Positions 25,571 through 34,473 of a stretch of DNA of 55,140 bases are shown piece by piece. A program made the position numbers and the translations under genes. Position 1 is the first letter of the stretch; each line of letters begins with the position of its first letter. Source of the stretch: Alkalibacterium sp. MB6 (GTDB taxonomy: Bacteria; Bacillota; Bacilli; Lactobacillales; Carnobacteriaceae_A); assembly GCF_009935905.1 (NCBI RefSeq), contig NZ_PREX01000018.1, positions 1 to 55,140 of the forward strand, written 5' to 3'. Below the pieces are notes generated by a model, which made no database searches, was not told the DNA's origin, and saw only the letters and a program-made list of their open reading frames with translations.

Positions 25571-25620
25571 AAAAAAGAGCGGTTTGTTCCTCGTCAGAAG
25601 GGACAAACCGCTCTTTTTTT
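25571..25620. terminator. Bidirectional terminator
   Basis: Stem AAAAAAGAGCGGTTTGT / ACAAACCGCTCTTTTTT around a 16-base loop, between the end of the dehydrogenase operon and a convergent gene. Confidence 0.9.
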
Positions 25621-25627
25621 ATAGTTA

Positions 25628-25990
25628 TTAAGATGCATGAATAAATTGAGCGATGTCGTCTTCGCTTAGGGAACTATCACTCACGACTTTTGTGCCCTCA
25701 TTGTTTTTATACATTAAACTCGGAACGGTTGGCATACCATATTTTTTACGGAAAGCATCGACTTCGTCTGCGTATTGTTCATCCTGAGAATGGATGAAGT
25801 AAACCTTTTTATTGTTGCTCGTCACTACATTGTGCAATTTCGGCATGAATTTACGGCAGTAAGGACATGTCTCGCGAGCAACGAAAACAACCACATCGTC
25901 ATTTTGTGCTAAAATATTTTCTGCTTTATCTGGAGACACGCGTTCGAAATCTTTCGCTAATGTTAAAAATTCTTTTTCATCTGAGGCCAT
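25628..25990 (-). CDS. Thioredoxin-like protein (PedC/bacteriocin-accessory type)
   Basis: A 120-residue cytosolic protein with a thioredoxin fold. The redox motif CPYC lies in ARETCPYCRKFMPKL (residues about 37-51), and the cis-proline segment is seen in GMPTVPSLMY. Family members are often annotated bacteriocin transport accessory proteins, but no bacteriocin gene is near, so a general disulfide or thiol role is likelier. ATG 25990 follows AAAGGAGATAAT. Single gene. Confidence 0.82.
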   Translation of the reverse strand: MASDEKEFLTLAKDFERVSPDKAENILAQNDDVVVFVARETCPYCRKFMPKLHNVVTSNNKKVYFIHSQDEQYADEVDAFRKKYGMPTVPSLMYKNNEGTKVVSDSSLSEDDIAQFIHAS

Positions 25991-26070
25991 ATTATTATCT
26001 CCTTTAATTGTGTCGTACTTTTATTATAACAAAGATAAAAGATAAGACCCATTCTCGTGCTTGTTGAGGG

Positions 26071-26559
26071 TTATCGGTAATGAAACGATAAAGCTTTTAA
26101 GAAGTTCCGAATATATCTGTCACCACAAGGTTTGTAATTGCGGTGGCCTTCTTTTCTTAATACAGCACTTAGTTCACTATTGGAAATAGTGACGTCCGCA
26201 TCTGCCAATAGATCCAAGATGTCCTCCGAGGTCAGAGATAAAGCAATTTTAACTTTTTTCAACAGTAAGTTATTGGCATTGTATTCATTCAGCTCTAAAG
26301 GAGGCACGATGCCATCTTTTGGTCCTCTATTGAACGTAATAAAGCCATTTAAAAAGCGTTCAAGCATCTCATCAGTGCATTCAAGCTCGTACTCATTTTC
26401 GACATCTCTATCTTCCGCATCTTGTTCTTTTTTCTTGAGTAGGGCCTGAACTTCTTTTTTGGTCACGGTCATGCCGCCTAGAGAAAAAATCTCAATCATA
26501 TCAGTGTCTTTAATATCTAGCGCATAGCGTAACCGGGTTAATCGATCGTTATGATTCAT
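26071..26559 (-). CDS. DUF1456 (YehS-type) protein
   Basis: A 162-residue cytosolic protein built from two copies of the DUF1456 module: DRLTRLRYALDIKDTDMIEIFSLGGMTVTKKEV near the start and NNLLLKKVKIALSLTSEDILDLLADADVTISNSEL in the second half. Each is a short helical repeat, and the copies are joined by an acidic linker. Widely present and uncharacterised. ATG 26559 is preceded by AAAGGATGTG. Single gene. Confidence 0.82.
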   Translation of the reverse strand: MNHNDRLTRLRYALDIKDTDMIEIFSLGGMTVTKKEVQALLKKKEQDAEDRDVENEYELECTDEMLERFLNGFITFNRGPKDGIVPPLELNEYNANNLLLKKVKIALSLTSEDILDLLADADVTISNSELSAVLRKEGHRNYKPCGDRYIRNFLKALSFHYR

Positions 26560-26638
26560 ATGGTCACATCCTTTCTTACTCTATAGTATACAGGGAAAAG
26601 TTAGTAGGGACTGCATTTTTTTAACTATTCAGGTTCTT

Positions 26639-27355
26639 TTATGCAAGTTTTTCAATCTGTAAAAAGTCAGCTAGACGTCTTTCATGCTTATCTAATTTTA
26701 TTTGGTCTGACGGAATGCCTTGTTCATGCAAAAGAGTAATATTTTGTAAAAGGAATTCATCACTACCCACCACATAATAGAGTGCTTCTTTATCATGAGC
26801 TAGTTGCTCAAGACGCTTGTAGTAGTCCTGTCTGCTGTCTACAAATTCTGAAGTCACTGCATGTTCAGAAGCCTCATTAAATAGTTCAGGAAATAAGGAA
26901 TGCTTAGATGAATCAACATTTAAAGAATGAATCTGCTTAACCTCATCTGAATCATTTATATAAACCAGCACCAGAGGTCTAAAGGTAGCCAAGCCAACAC
27001 CTGAAGATAATAGGTAAATCTTTCGGTTCTCACGTCTCAGTGGAATATTTAAATGAATCTTAAAGATGGCTACCTGATCTCCGACTCGAAGCTCTCTCAG
27101 ACGCTGTTTAAACTCAGAGCATTCTTCTTTTATACGAGTAGTGATACCAATGTAGCGTTCATTTGGCAAAGTAGAAATAGACATGTGACGTATCAACTGT
27201 CGATTGGGCTTTTCCCCATCGTTAAATCCTTTAAGAGCTAAGTGAATATGAGCTCCTTCTTCCCAAGAAACCTCATCAGGGCAATTCAATAAGTAGGTTT
27301 TTACTTCTGGGCTTTCTTCAACAATCTTATGTATAGTGGTCCAGTAAATATTCAT
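26639..27355 (-). CDS. Ferredoxin-reductase-type FAD/NAD(P) oxidoreductase
   Basis: A 238-residue flavoprotein of the ferredoxin-NADP reductase superfamily. A beta-barrel FAD domain occupies residues 1-105, with the FAD-binding RHMSIST motif (R-x-x-S-[IL]-[ST]), and an NAD(P) domain follows, starting KIYLLSSGVGLATFRPLV. No iron-sulfur cluster domain is attached. A good Fur-like box overlaps its promoter, so expression probably rises under iron shortage; a ferric-siderophore or haem-related reductase role would fit but is not shown. Confidence 0.78.
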   Translation of the reverse strand: MNIYWTTIHKIVEESPEVKTYLLNCPDEVSWEEGAHIHLALKGFNDGEKPNRQLIRHMSISTLPNERYIGITTRIKEECSEFKQRLRELRVGDQVAIFKIHLNIPLRRENRKIYLLSSGVGLATFRPLVLVYINDSDEVKQIHSLNVDSSKHSLFPELFNEASEHAVTSEFVDSRQDYYKRLEQLAHDKEALYYVVGSDEFLLQNITLLHEQGIPSDQIKLDKHERRLADFLQIEKLA

Positions 27356-27400
27356 TTCATTCTCCCCTAACAGTTTATTGATTATCTGTACTCTTAAAGA

Positions 27401-27436
27401 TACACTAATTGATAACCATTCTCAATTGAAAGTGAA
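27401..27436 (-). promoter_or_regulatory. Promoter with overlapping Fur-like box
   Basis: TGATAAC-C-ATTCTCA at 27410-27424 matches the Fur 7-1-7 repeat TGATAAT-n-ATTATCA at 13 of 15 bases and is embedded in a longer repeat AATTGA / TCAATT (27407-27427). On the minus strand TTGAGA, 17 bases and TATCTT form a promoter across it, about 45-75 bases before the flavin reductase start. Confidence 0.6.
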
Positions 27437-27529
27437 GAATTGTTCAACCTCTTTTTTCTATTCTCTGTAAAGTATAACAGAGTCTGTTTATTTCTTAGTT
27501 GTGCTAATATAGTAGTGAGGTGTAGAAAG

Positions 27530-28270
27530 ATGAAATTAACGATTAGAAAACGAACATTAGGGACCATACCGCTGTTAGAAGTGGTTCAAAAAGAGAAGAG
27601 AAATGACCTATTACCCTTAATTGTCTACTATCACGGGTGGCAGTCTTCAAAAGAGTTAGTATTAACTCAAGGGAGACGATTAGCCGCAGCCGGTTTTCGT
27701 GTGCTGCTGCCAGATGCAGCCAATCATGGAGAACGCAAACAACCCATTACGAAAATACCGTCATTAACTTTTTGGCAATGTATCCACACAAACTTATTTG
27801 AGTTTGGTTACATTGTGAATCACTTTCAGAAGTTAGGCTTAGTAGATGATCGTATTGCAGTAGGCGGTGTATCAATGGGAGGGATGACAACATGTGCATT
27901 ACTGACGCACCACCCTGAAATAAAAGCAGCTGCTTGTGTGATGGGTTCGCCAAAGCCGGTGGCTTATAGGGAACGGATTCAAAGATATGCTTCAGAGATG
28001 AATCGCTTTATACCAAACGATTATGAAGACTTATTAACATGGATACCTAAATACGATTTGTCTTTAAATCCAGAAGCTTTAGGTGATCGTCCTCTTTATA
28101 TATGGCATGGGAAACAAGACGTCATTGTACCTTATGACCATGCTCGTGAATTTGTTGAAGAGAATCCGAATCGGTCAATCACTTTTGAGGATGAAGACGA
28201 AGAACACCTAGTCAAAACCTCAACGATGGACCGAATCACTGCTTTTTTTGAAAAAGAGATGATGAATTAA
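27530..28270 (+). CDS. YitV-like alpha/beta hydrolase (esterase)
   Basis: A 246-residue hydrolase. The oxyanion region is YYHGWQSSKE near residue 30, the nucleophile elbow is GGVSMGGMT (Ser near 115), the catalytic Asp is likely in WHGKQDVIVPY and the His in DEDEEHLV. B. subtilis YitV has the same size and order. The frame continues upstream to 27440, but that extension contains a TATAAC -10 sequence and no ribosome site; ATG 27530 is preceded by GAGGTG and begins the conserved protein. Divergent from the flavin reductase. Confidence 0.82.
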   Translation: MKLTIRKRTLGTIPLLEVVQKEKRNDLLPLIVYYHGWQSSKELVLTQGRRLAAAGFRVLLPDAANHGERKQPITKIPSLTFWQCIHTNLFEFGYIVNHFQKLGLVDDRIAVGGVSMGGMTTCALLTHHPEIKAAACVMGSPKPVAYRERIQRYASEMNRFIPNDYEDLLTWIPKYDLSLNPEALGDRPLYIWHGKQDVIVPYDHAREFVEENPNRSITFEDEDEEHLVKTSTMDRITAFFEKEMMN

Positions 28271-28315
28271 AAATAGATTTGCCGTATCAAAGGAAACTTC
28301 TTTTTTTTATGTGGA

Positions 28316-28343
28316 TTGTAATGGGATACACTAACACTATAGA
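28316..28343 (+). promoter_or_regulatory. Candidate promoter of the fructose-family PTS
   Basis: TTGTAA, 16-base spacer, TATAGA; its end is about 20 bases before the ATG. Confidence 0.45.
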
Positions 28344-28364
28344 AAATAAAGAAGGGTGATTAAG

Positions 28365-30365
28365 ATGGCAAAAGATAAAGTGAAAATTATTGCTTTGACT
28401 GCTTGTCCGGTTGGAGTTGCGCATACCTATATGGCTGCTGAGAACTTACAAAAAGCAGGCGAAAAAATGGGCGTGGACATAAAAGTAGAAACACATGGGT
28501 CGATTGGGGTAGAAAATCAAGCCTCAGCAGAAGAGATTGCTGCAGCTGATGGCATTATTATCGCTTCAGATACTAATTTAGATAGAACGCGTTTCCAGGG
28601 CAAACCGATGGTCAATGTTGCAGTGAAAGAAGGCATAAGACAACCCGAAGCATTAATACAACGGATTATTGACGGGGATGCCGCTGTTTTTGGCGAAGCA
28701 AATGTTGCACAGGAATCAGAAGAAACAAAGAGTAAAGATAGAGAAAACCCTATCTATCGTCATTTAATGAACGGTGTATCTTATATGGTTCCATTTGTGG
28801 TCGTTGGAGGGTTACTCATTGCGATTGCTTTAACCATAGGTGGAGAACCTACAGCTGGAGGCATTGTTATACCAGAAGGGTCGTTCTGGGTATCTATAGA
28901 AGCGATTGGCGGCATTGCCATGTCATTAATGGTTCCTATATTCTCAGCCTTTATCGCTTATAGTATAGCGGATAGGCCAGGATTAGTACCGGGTATGATT
29001 GGTGGATTTATTGCAGCAGATGGTTCGTTTTATGGAAGTGAAGCAGGCGCTGGATTTATTGGTGGAATCATTACAGGGTTCTTAGCAGGTTACGTGGCTC
29101 TATGGCTGAAAAAAGTCAAGGTTCCAAAAGCGATGCAGTCTGTTATGCCAATTATTTTTATACCTATTATTTCATCATTAGTTGTGGGACTGTTATTTAT
29201 TCTCCTCATCGGTCAACCTATTGCCGGATTCTTTGAGATGTTGACCAATTGGTTAGCGGGTATGCAAGGAGCCAGTAGTATTGTACTAGCAATGATTTTA
29301 GGTGCGATGATTGCCGTTGATATGGGTGGACCATTTAATAAAGTTGCCTTTTTATTCGGTGCGGGAATGATTGCAGAAGGAAACTATGAGATAATGGGAC
29401 CGATCGCAGTGGCTATCTGTGTGCCGCCATTAGCTTTAGGATTGGCTTCTATGACAATGAAAAACAAGTTCACTAAAGGGGAAAGCGAAACTGGTAAAGC
29501 GAGCTTTACAATGGGCTTATTTGGAATTACAGAAGGAGCCATACCCTTTGCTTCCCAAGATCCACTCCGTGTCATTCCAAGTATTATTATTGGATCAATG
29601 GCAGGCGCGGTAGTCGCATCGTTAGGTAGTGTTGGGAATAGAGTAGCTCATGGCGGACCGATAGTAGCCGTTTTAGGAGCAGTTGATAATGTGATTATGT
29701 TCTTCGTTGCCGTCGTCGTTGGTGTTGCTGTGACGATGCTCATGCTTCAATTATTGAAGAAGGACTTGGAAAGAACACCAGAAGTAGCCGTCGCAGGAGC
29801 AGATGCTGGTGATGGTTCTGGCTCAATGAATCAGGTATCCAGTGTTGGTAGTCGCCATGAATCAGAAGTTGTGCCAGCACCGACTACTCCAGATAAAGCA
29901 AACGAAATCAATCAATTAAGTGATATTTTAACGGAAGACATGATTCAATTAGAATTAGAAAGCACGACAAAAGAAGAGGTCATGGACGAACTGATTGCTC
30001 AACTCGCTCGTTCAGGGAAAGTCACGTCACATGAAGCATTTAAAAAAGCTATTTTGAGCAGAGAGGCAGAAAGCACAACGGGCATTGGCATGACAATTGC
30101 CATACCTCACGGGAAGTCTTCTGCTGTTACTGAACCATCAGTTGTCTTTGGACGTCAAACAAAAGGCGTAGACTGGGAAAGCGTAGATGGTGAGCCAGCT
30201 AAATTGATTTTCATGATTGCTGTACCAACGGCTAATCAAAGCGATGCACACTTGAAAATTTTACAAATGCTATCTCGCCGTTTAATGGATGACCAGTTTA
30301 GAACAGATTTATTAAATGCTCAAACCACTGAAGAGGCTTATGATTTAATCAAAACTATTTCATAA
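28365..30365 (+). CDS. PTS fructose-family EIIBCA
   Basis: A 666-residue sugar transporter in unusual B-C-A order. Residues 1-105 are EIIB, with the phosphorylated Cys14 in TACPVGVAHTYMAAENL; about 120-455 are the EIIC channel (GMIGGFIAADGSFYGSEAGAGFIGG, MGGPFNKVAF, and the FGITEGAIPFASQDPLR motif); about 520-666 are EIIA, with phospho-His near 582 in IAIPHGKSS, joined by a flexible linker (VAGADAGDGSGSMNQVSS). The start is ATG 28365 after AAGGG; a GTG three codons earlier lacks spacing. The substrate could be fructose, mannose or mannosylglycerate; the PRD activator downstream resembles ManR-type systems. Confidence 0.87.
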   Translation: MAKDKVKIIALTACPVGVAHTYMAAENLQKAGEKMGVDIKVETHGSIGVENQASAEEIAAADGIIIASDTNLDRTRFQGKPMVNVAVKEGIRQPEALIQRIIDGDAAVFGEANVAQESEETKSKDRENPIYRHLMNGVSYMVPFVVVGGLLIAIALTIGGEPTAGGIVIPEGSFWVSIEAIGGIAMSLMVPIFSAFIAYSIADRPGLVPGMIGGFIAADGSFYGSEAGAGFIGGIITGFLAGYVALWLKKVKVPKAMQSVMPIIFIPIISSLVVGLLFILLIGQPIAGFFEMLTNWLAGMQGASSIVLAMILGAMIAVDMGGPFNKVAFLFGAGMIAEGNYEIMGPIAVAICVPPLALGLASMTMKNKFTKGESETGKASFTMGLFGITEGAIPFASQDPLRVIPSIIIGSMAGAVVASLGSVGNRVAHGGPIVAVLGAVDNVIMFFVAVVVGVAVTMLMLQLLKKDLERTPEVAVAGADAGDGSGSMNQVSSVGSRHESEVVPAPTTPDKANEINQLSDILTEDMIQLELESTTKEEVMDELIAQLARSGKVTSHEAFKKAILSREAESTTGIGMTIAIPHGKSSAVTEPSVVFGRQTKGVDWESVDGEPAKLIFMIAVPTANQSDAHLKILQMLSRRLMDDQFRTDLLNAQTTEEAYDLIKTIS

Positions 30366-30386
30366 CTAAGCTGGAATTGAATAATA

Positions 30387-30440
30387 AAAACATTCTTCGT
30401 ATAATGAGTAGGCAAACGTTTATACGAGGAATGTTTTTTA
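30387..30440 (+). terminator. Terminator between the PTS gene and its activator
   Basis: Stem AAAACATTC-T-TCGTATAA / TTATACGA-G-GAATGTTTT with a T tract. It lies inside the upstream extension of the next open frame, showing that this extension is not coding. Confidence 0.85.
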
Positions 30441-30475
30441 TTGTTAGGTATGAAAGTAGAAAGAGGGTGACCCTT

Positions 30476-32428
30476 TTGCATCAAAGACAAAAAGCATTGC
30501 TTCAATTATTAGTGAAAGGAAACGATGCGTTTTCTCAAATGAACGAACTGGCTGAGCAACTGGGTTGTTCACCTCGAACATTAAGAAGTGATTTAAACGT
30601 GCTCACAGAAATATTAAAAGAAAATGGGTTGCCGCCTGTTGAGCGTGTGAGAGGAGTGGGCATTCGCTTTCTGCTCAATGTAGATGAGAAAAACAAACTG
30701 GAACAATGGTTAAACAGGCGGGTTCACGCGTCACCAGAAAAAGAAGCGAAAGAGCGTCAATTATTTATTTTATACCACCTGTTGATGTCAAAAACACCAC
30801 TCACTCTTGACTACTTTTCATCTCAATACTACGTTTCAACGCCGATTATTCGGGCCGATTTAGATGAGATAAAGAAGGTGTGTGACCGATTTAATGTGTC
30901 TCTTCAAACCATTCAGCGTGTGGGGACTCATGTTATAGGATCTGAAACAGACAAACGGGCCTTACTGTCTTATGCAGTTAAGCAACTAGGTAAAGTTCAA
31001 CTACACGAAAAAAAGCTCCTTCAATTCTTTGAGTCGATTGAAGTCACTACAGTTACCCTTGCGTTAAAAGCCATTCAAAAGAAGTATAAGTTAGATTTTT
31101 CCTCTTACTCATTTGAGGGGTTGAGGCTCCATGCTTTATTTACAATTAAACGTGTGTTATTGAATCAGCCAGTCGTCGTTCCATATGAGAAACAGCTGGA
31201 AATTCGTCAAACGCATTATTATACTTGGGCAAAAGAATTTGCAGAACAGACAGAAGTGGCCCTAGCTGTTCGATTTCCTGAAAATGAAATCGCGTACCTG
31301 GCTCTTCACTTTCAAAACGTCCGTTTAAGTAAAGTAAGGGATGAATTAGTTAACCGTCCTCAGTGGGTAGATGAATTGGTCACCTCTTTAATGGCTGATG
31401 TGAGTGAGTTAACAGGGTTGCCATTAAAAGAAGATGTGACGTTACACGAAAACTTACTGTTGCATTTGGAGAACACAGCGTCTCGTTTAGAAAACAACTT
31501 TATTATATCTAATCCCTTATTGAACGAGATAAAAAAGGCGTATGTCTATTTATTCTATGTCGTACAAAATGCAGTTGAAAATTATGTTGATGGTAAGAAA
31601 ATGAGCTTACCTGAAGAAGAAATTGGCTATTTAACCGTTCACTTTCAAACCGCTGTGGAACGTCTCAAAGTCAAGCCGCCTAAGCTTATAAAAACAGGTA
31701 TTGTGTGTCATTATGGGGTCGGAGTGTCCGCTTTTATTCAAGCCAGAATCGAAAATCGATTTCCAGATATTCAAGAAACGATACTCCTATCTGAAGAGGA
31801 CGTCGCTTCTGCTATAACTGATTATTCACTTGATTTTATATTAACGACGATTCCTTTGTCTGTTGAACTGAATGTACCCACGCAACAGATATCGCCATTA
31901 CTGAATGAAGACGAGATGGAAGAAATAGGAAACGTATTAAAAGGGACGAGCGAAAAAGTAGCAAATAACGAAAGAGAATCGTGGTCACTACTCGATTACA
32001 CTCAACCGTTTTTAGTTCACTTGCAAAAAGATTTTAAGAATCGTGACGATCTTTTATTATTTATGGCTCACGAACTAGAGAAGAGAGGGTATGTTAAAGA
32101 GGGATATGCAGATACCGTCTTAAACCGAGAATACCGTGCGTCAACAGCAATCGGGAAAGAGATCGCCTTGCCTCACGGTAAGCCGTCTTTAATAACCTCT
32201 TCAGTCATTAGCTGCGTGACATTAAAAGAACCGATTCAGTGGGGGAGTGACAAAGTAGCCGTCGTCTTTTTATTCTCTTTAAAGAAAGATGACTTGAAAA
32301 ATAGTAAGGCTAAAGGTTTTTTCAAGTTTATCCAAGAAGTCATGGCTGATTCCGTCAAATGGACTAAGTTGAAAAATGAAACAGATGTGTTAACCTTTTT
32401 AAATGAAGCCACTATACAAAAAAGCTGA
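30476..32428 (+). CDS. PRD-domain transcription activator with EIIB and EIIA modules
   Basis: A multidomain regulator of about 650 residues (ManR/MtlR/LicR layout). Residues about 1-80 hold DNA-binding helix-turn-helices (LAEQLGCSPRTLRSDLNVL), then a second helix-turn-helix, PRD1 (about 165-275), PRD2 (about 275-390), an EIIB-like domain with Cys411 in VCHYGVGVS, and an EIIA domain with His567 in LPHGKPS. PTS enzymes phosphorylate the PRD and EII modules to set activity by sugar supply. The frame runs up to 30377 through a terminator; TTG 30476, nine bases after AGAGG, is the better start. It most likely activates the PTS gene just upstream. Confidence 0.87.
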   Translation: MHQRQKALLQLLVKGNDAFSQMNELAEQLGCSPRTLRSDLNVLTEILKENGLPPVERVRGVGIRFLLNVDEKNKLEQWLNRRVHASPEKEAKERQLFILYHLLMSKTPLTLDYFSSQYYVSTPIIRADLDEIKKVCDRFNVSLQTIQRVGTHVIGSETDKRALLSYAVKQLGKVQLHEKKLLQFFESIEVTTVTLALKAIQKKYKLDFSSYSFEGLRLHALFTIKRVLLNQPVVVPYEKQLEIRQTHYYTWAKEFAEQTEVALAVRFPENEIAYLALHFQNVRLSKVRDELVNRPQWVDELVTSLMADVSELTGLPLKEDVTLHENLLLHLENTASRLENNFIISNPLLNEIKKAYVYLFYVVQNAVENYVDGKKMSLPEEEIGYLTVHFQTAVERLKVKPPKLIKTGIVCHYGVGVSAFIQARIENRFPDIQETILLSEEDVASAITDYSLDFILTTIPLSVELNVPTQQISPLLNEDEMEEIGNVLKGTSEKVANNERESWSLLDYTQPFLVHLQKDFKNRDDLLLFMAHELEKRGYVKEGYADTVLNREYRASTAIGKEIALPHGKPSLITSSVISCVTLKEPIQWGSDKVAVVFLFSLKKDDLKNSKAKGFFKFIQEVMADSVKWTKLKNETDVLTFLNEATIQKS

Positions 32429-32466
32429 TTCGTTGGTTAGTAAACCATCACGAATCAGCTTTTTTG
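32418..32466. terminator. Bidirectional terminator at the end of the activator gene
   Basis: AAAAAAGCTGATTCGT / ACGAATCAGCTTTTTT; the first arm includes the activator's stop codon, and the hairpin also faces the end of the DUF4430 gene. Confidence 0.88.
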
Positions 32467-32473
32467 TCGGTCA

Positions 32474-32869
32474 TTAAAAGGCCATTAACTCCCAGGTGAT
32501 TAAATCAGTATCTTTAGGAATAAATTCCTCGGCACTTACCGTAACCATCTCATTGTTCACTTCAAAAACCCAATATTCATTATCATCAGGATTTTGTTCA
32601 ACGCCCTCAATCGATTCGACAAACCCTTCTTCAGAGACACTCACGTCAAAGTTATGTTCCATAATCTCCATTAGTGTCTCGTTTGAGGACGCTCCGACCA
32701 TTTCGTTTGCTATTTCTTCATCGGCAGTTAAAATAAGAATTTGTACCTCTTTATCTGCGTCAGAACTTGAGTCGTTATCATTTGAAAATAGACCAGCTAA
32801 AGTCAGTCCGATAACGATTAAAATAACAGTAGCTACTATTCCGACCAAGTACTTTTGTTTTTTGTTCAT
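32474..32869 (-). CDS. Membrane-anchored DUF4430 protein, possible cobalamin binder
   Basis: A 131-residue protein with an N-terminal membrane anchor (YLVGIVATVILIVIGLTLAGLF, residues about 7-28), a short Ser/Asp linker and an extracellular DUF4430 domain (EANEMV ... TLMEIMEHN ... YWVFEVNNEMV). DUF4430 resembles the beta domain of vertebrate transcobalamin and intrinsic factor, and bacterial copies are often linked to cobalamin or ECF transport. It lies 11 bases after an ECF S-component gene and is the last gene of the nrdJ cluster, so capture of vitamin B12 for uptake is the natural hypothesis. No lipobox. Confidence 0.72.
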   Translation of the reverse strand: MNKKQKYLVGIVATVILIVIGLTLAGLFSNDNDSSSDADKEVQILILTADEEIANEMVGASSNETLMEIMEHNFDVSVSEEGFVESIEGVEQNPDDNEYWVFEVNNEMVTVSAEEFIPKDTDLITWELMAF

Positions 32870-32880
32870 GTTGTTCCCCT

Positions 32881-33450
32881 CTAACGTTCACCAATTGATT
32901 GTACAGCCGTACTATTGTTGTCTGTTTGTTTAAACACCCGCATCGAAACCGGGTAAAGCAATGCAAAGAACGCAATGTTTGCCACAGCGTGTAGCAGATC
33001 ATAAGGCAAACCAGACAAATAATAAGGAAGGAATATATTCCATCCAAAAAATGGAGCTTGAACTAAAGAGATAATTAGTCCGTATAATAAGCCGAGAAAC
33101 CCCATATATACTTGCATAACAGGCAGGGGAATCGTTTCGTAAGAATCCTCAAGTAGGCTTGTTAAAAGGATAATAACAGCATAACTGGCCAATTGAGCAA
33201 AGGTCCAGGGTCCCATACCCAAATAAATATTAGTGATCAGGACGGAGAGTAACGATACAGCCAGACTGTCTTTCCACCCATAATAAAGTGTAATACAGAC
33301 GAGTAAGACAGTCATCGGCTGAACATTTGGCAGAAATGAGAAGGAGAGTCTCCCCACAGAGACAAGGGTTGTAAGCATGGCTATACGTGTGAGGGTATAG
33401 GTTCTGCTTTTATCCGCTACAGTCCGCCTTTCCAATGGTTCCATTCTCAC
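32881..33450 (-). CDS. ECF transporter S component, probably cobalamin-specific
   Basis: A 189-residue integral membrane protein with about six helices and the S-component feel: ALTTLVSVGRLSFSFLPNVQPMTVLLV near the N-terminus, then ITNIYLGMGPWTFAQLASYAVIILL. The N-P-x-T-like VQPMT region and overall length match CbrT-type S components. It binds a vitamin and works with the shared EcfAAT module, not encoded here. It follows the cobalamin-dependent reductase by 33 bases and precedes a DUF4430 gene. The GTG start at 33450 has AGGTGG eight bases upstream. Vitamin B12 specificity is inferred from context. Confidence 0.75.
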   Translation of the reverse strand: MRMEPLERRTVADKSRTYTLTRIAMLTTLVSVGRLSFSFLPNVQPMTVLLVCITLYYGWKDSLAVSLLSVLITNIYLGMGPWTFAQLASYAVIILLTSLLEDSYETIPLPVMQVYMGFLGLLYGLIISLVQAPFFGWNIFLPYYLSGLPYDLLHAVANIAFFALLYPVSMRVFKQTDNNSTAVQSIGER

Positions 33451-33483
33451 ATCTCATTCCACCTTTCTCTCTTATTAGATGAA

Positions 33484-34473
33484 TTAACGAATAGGACAGA
33501 CGCCAGAAGCACAGGCATCCATGTTATCCAAGTCAGCAGTCGTTTCATTCGCTTCAAAAGCTTGAAGCATCGCTGCATCAAATGGTTTCATTGCTTTCTT
33601 ACGTACTTCATATTGTTCTGCTGTTATCGCTTCATAAGGGGCTAAGGTGTACGTTCCACCGTCGTGGCTTAAGAAAGAGACCCCAACAAAGTTGTCCCAA
33701 CCATCCCACACACGCTGTTCTGCTTGACCCCATTCACCAGGTTTCACATCAATTGTATTTGATGCATTATGTTCAACATAATTTTTCTGGAAACGGAAGT
33801 AAGTGTCAAACTGTTCATCAACAGTGGTGTCTTCCTTCGTGCGGTCAGCTCCACTTGCTACAGGGAAGTCGATGACAACGGTTCTTGCTGCAGCAATGAC
33901 AGATTCTTGAGCCAACTCATCTTCTGAATAGAGGCCATTTGTACCCACTTCAGCGTGTATTTGCCAATCGAGTTCTTTAGCTACTTTTACTAAAGGATCC
34001 GTTGCATTAATACGAATGCGGCGAATGTAATACGGGCTATGACTCATGTGAACACCAGGAGAGACGCCACCAGCTACTTGTGATAATGTCCCTTCAGGTT
34101 TAACTGTCGTGGCTAATAATGGCGCATTTACACGCATTTCTTTAGCATAAGCATCTGCTTCATTACGGGAGGCAGCACGGAGTTCATTCATCCAACGTTC
34201 TTCATCCTCTTCCGTTGCTCCAACCAAAGCCAACGCATCTTTCCATCCTGTAACAGATGTCCCAATCAGTCGGTCACGTTTTTGAATGGCGTCCCATGAC
34301 TCAATTTCTAAAGGAGAGAGGGTCATACGTAAACCAATACGAGCAGATAAAGCTTGAGCGCGTTTCAACCCTTCTAAATCAAGTGAGTATGAGCCAGCTT
34401 CATCTTCTTCAACAAAAGCTTTCACGTTGATAGTTGTTAAGTTACAGACGCCTTTTGAATCTAAAATAATTTC
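33484..34473 (-). CDS. nrdJ: Class II ribonucleotide reductase, exon 3 (C-terminal)
   Basis: The third coding piece of nrdJ, 329 residues plus stop. It begins at GAA 34471-34473, directly after the intron's terminal G, reading EIILDSKGVCNLTTINVKAF, and so restores the motif NPCG-E...CNL across the splice. Cys435 (GVCNL) is a redox active-site cysteine; Cys746 and Cys751 in ACASGVCPIR are the C-terminal reducing pair. An internal ATG at 34425 would mark only a truncated frame. The joined protein is 754 residues, close to the 739 of the Lactobacillus leichmannii enzyme. The ECF S-component gene follows 33 bases downstream. Confidence 0.92.
   Translation of the reverse strand, partial: EIILDSKGVCNLTTINVKAFVEEDEAGSYSLDLEGLKRAQALSARIGLRMTLSPLEIESWDAIQKRDRLIGTSVTGWKDALALVGATEEDEERWMNELRAASRNEADAYAKEMRVNAPLLATTVKPEGTLSQVAGGVSPGVHMSHSPYYIRRIRINATDPLVKVAKELDWQIHAEVGTNGLYSEDELAQESVIAAARTVVIDFPVASGADRTKEDTTVDEQFDTYFRFQKNYVEHNASNTIDVKPGEWGQAEQRVWDGWDNFVGVSFLSHDGGTYTLAPYEAITAEQYEVRKKAMKPFDAAMLQAFEANETTADLDNMDACASGVCPIR

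Noticed and set aside
25628-25990. Bacteriocin locus
   Set aside because: Only the accessory-type thioredoxin is present; no leader peptide, immunity or export gene lies nearby.
27440-27529. N-terminal extension of the YitV-like hydrolase frame
   Set aside because: It contains a -10 like TATAAC, has no ribosome site and is not part of the conserved protein; ATG 27530 is the better start.
30377-30475. N-terminal extension of the PRD activator frame
   Set aside because: It runs through a strong terminator hairpin and lacks a ribosome site.
34425-34473. Separate short reductase gene starting at ATG 34425
   Set aside because: The frame continues upstream to GAA 34473 with the conserved CNL cysteine and joins exon 2 exactly, so it is an exon and not a gene.
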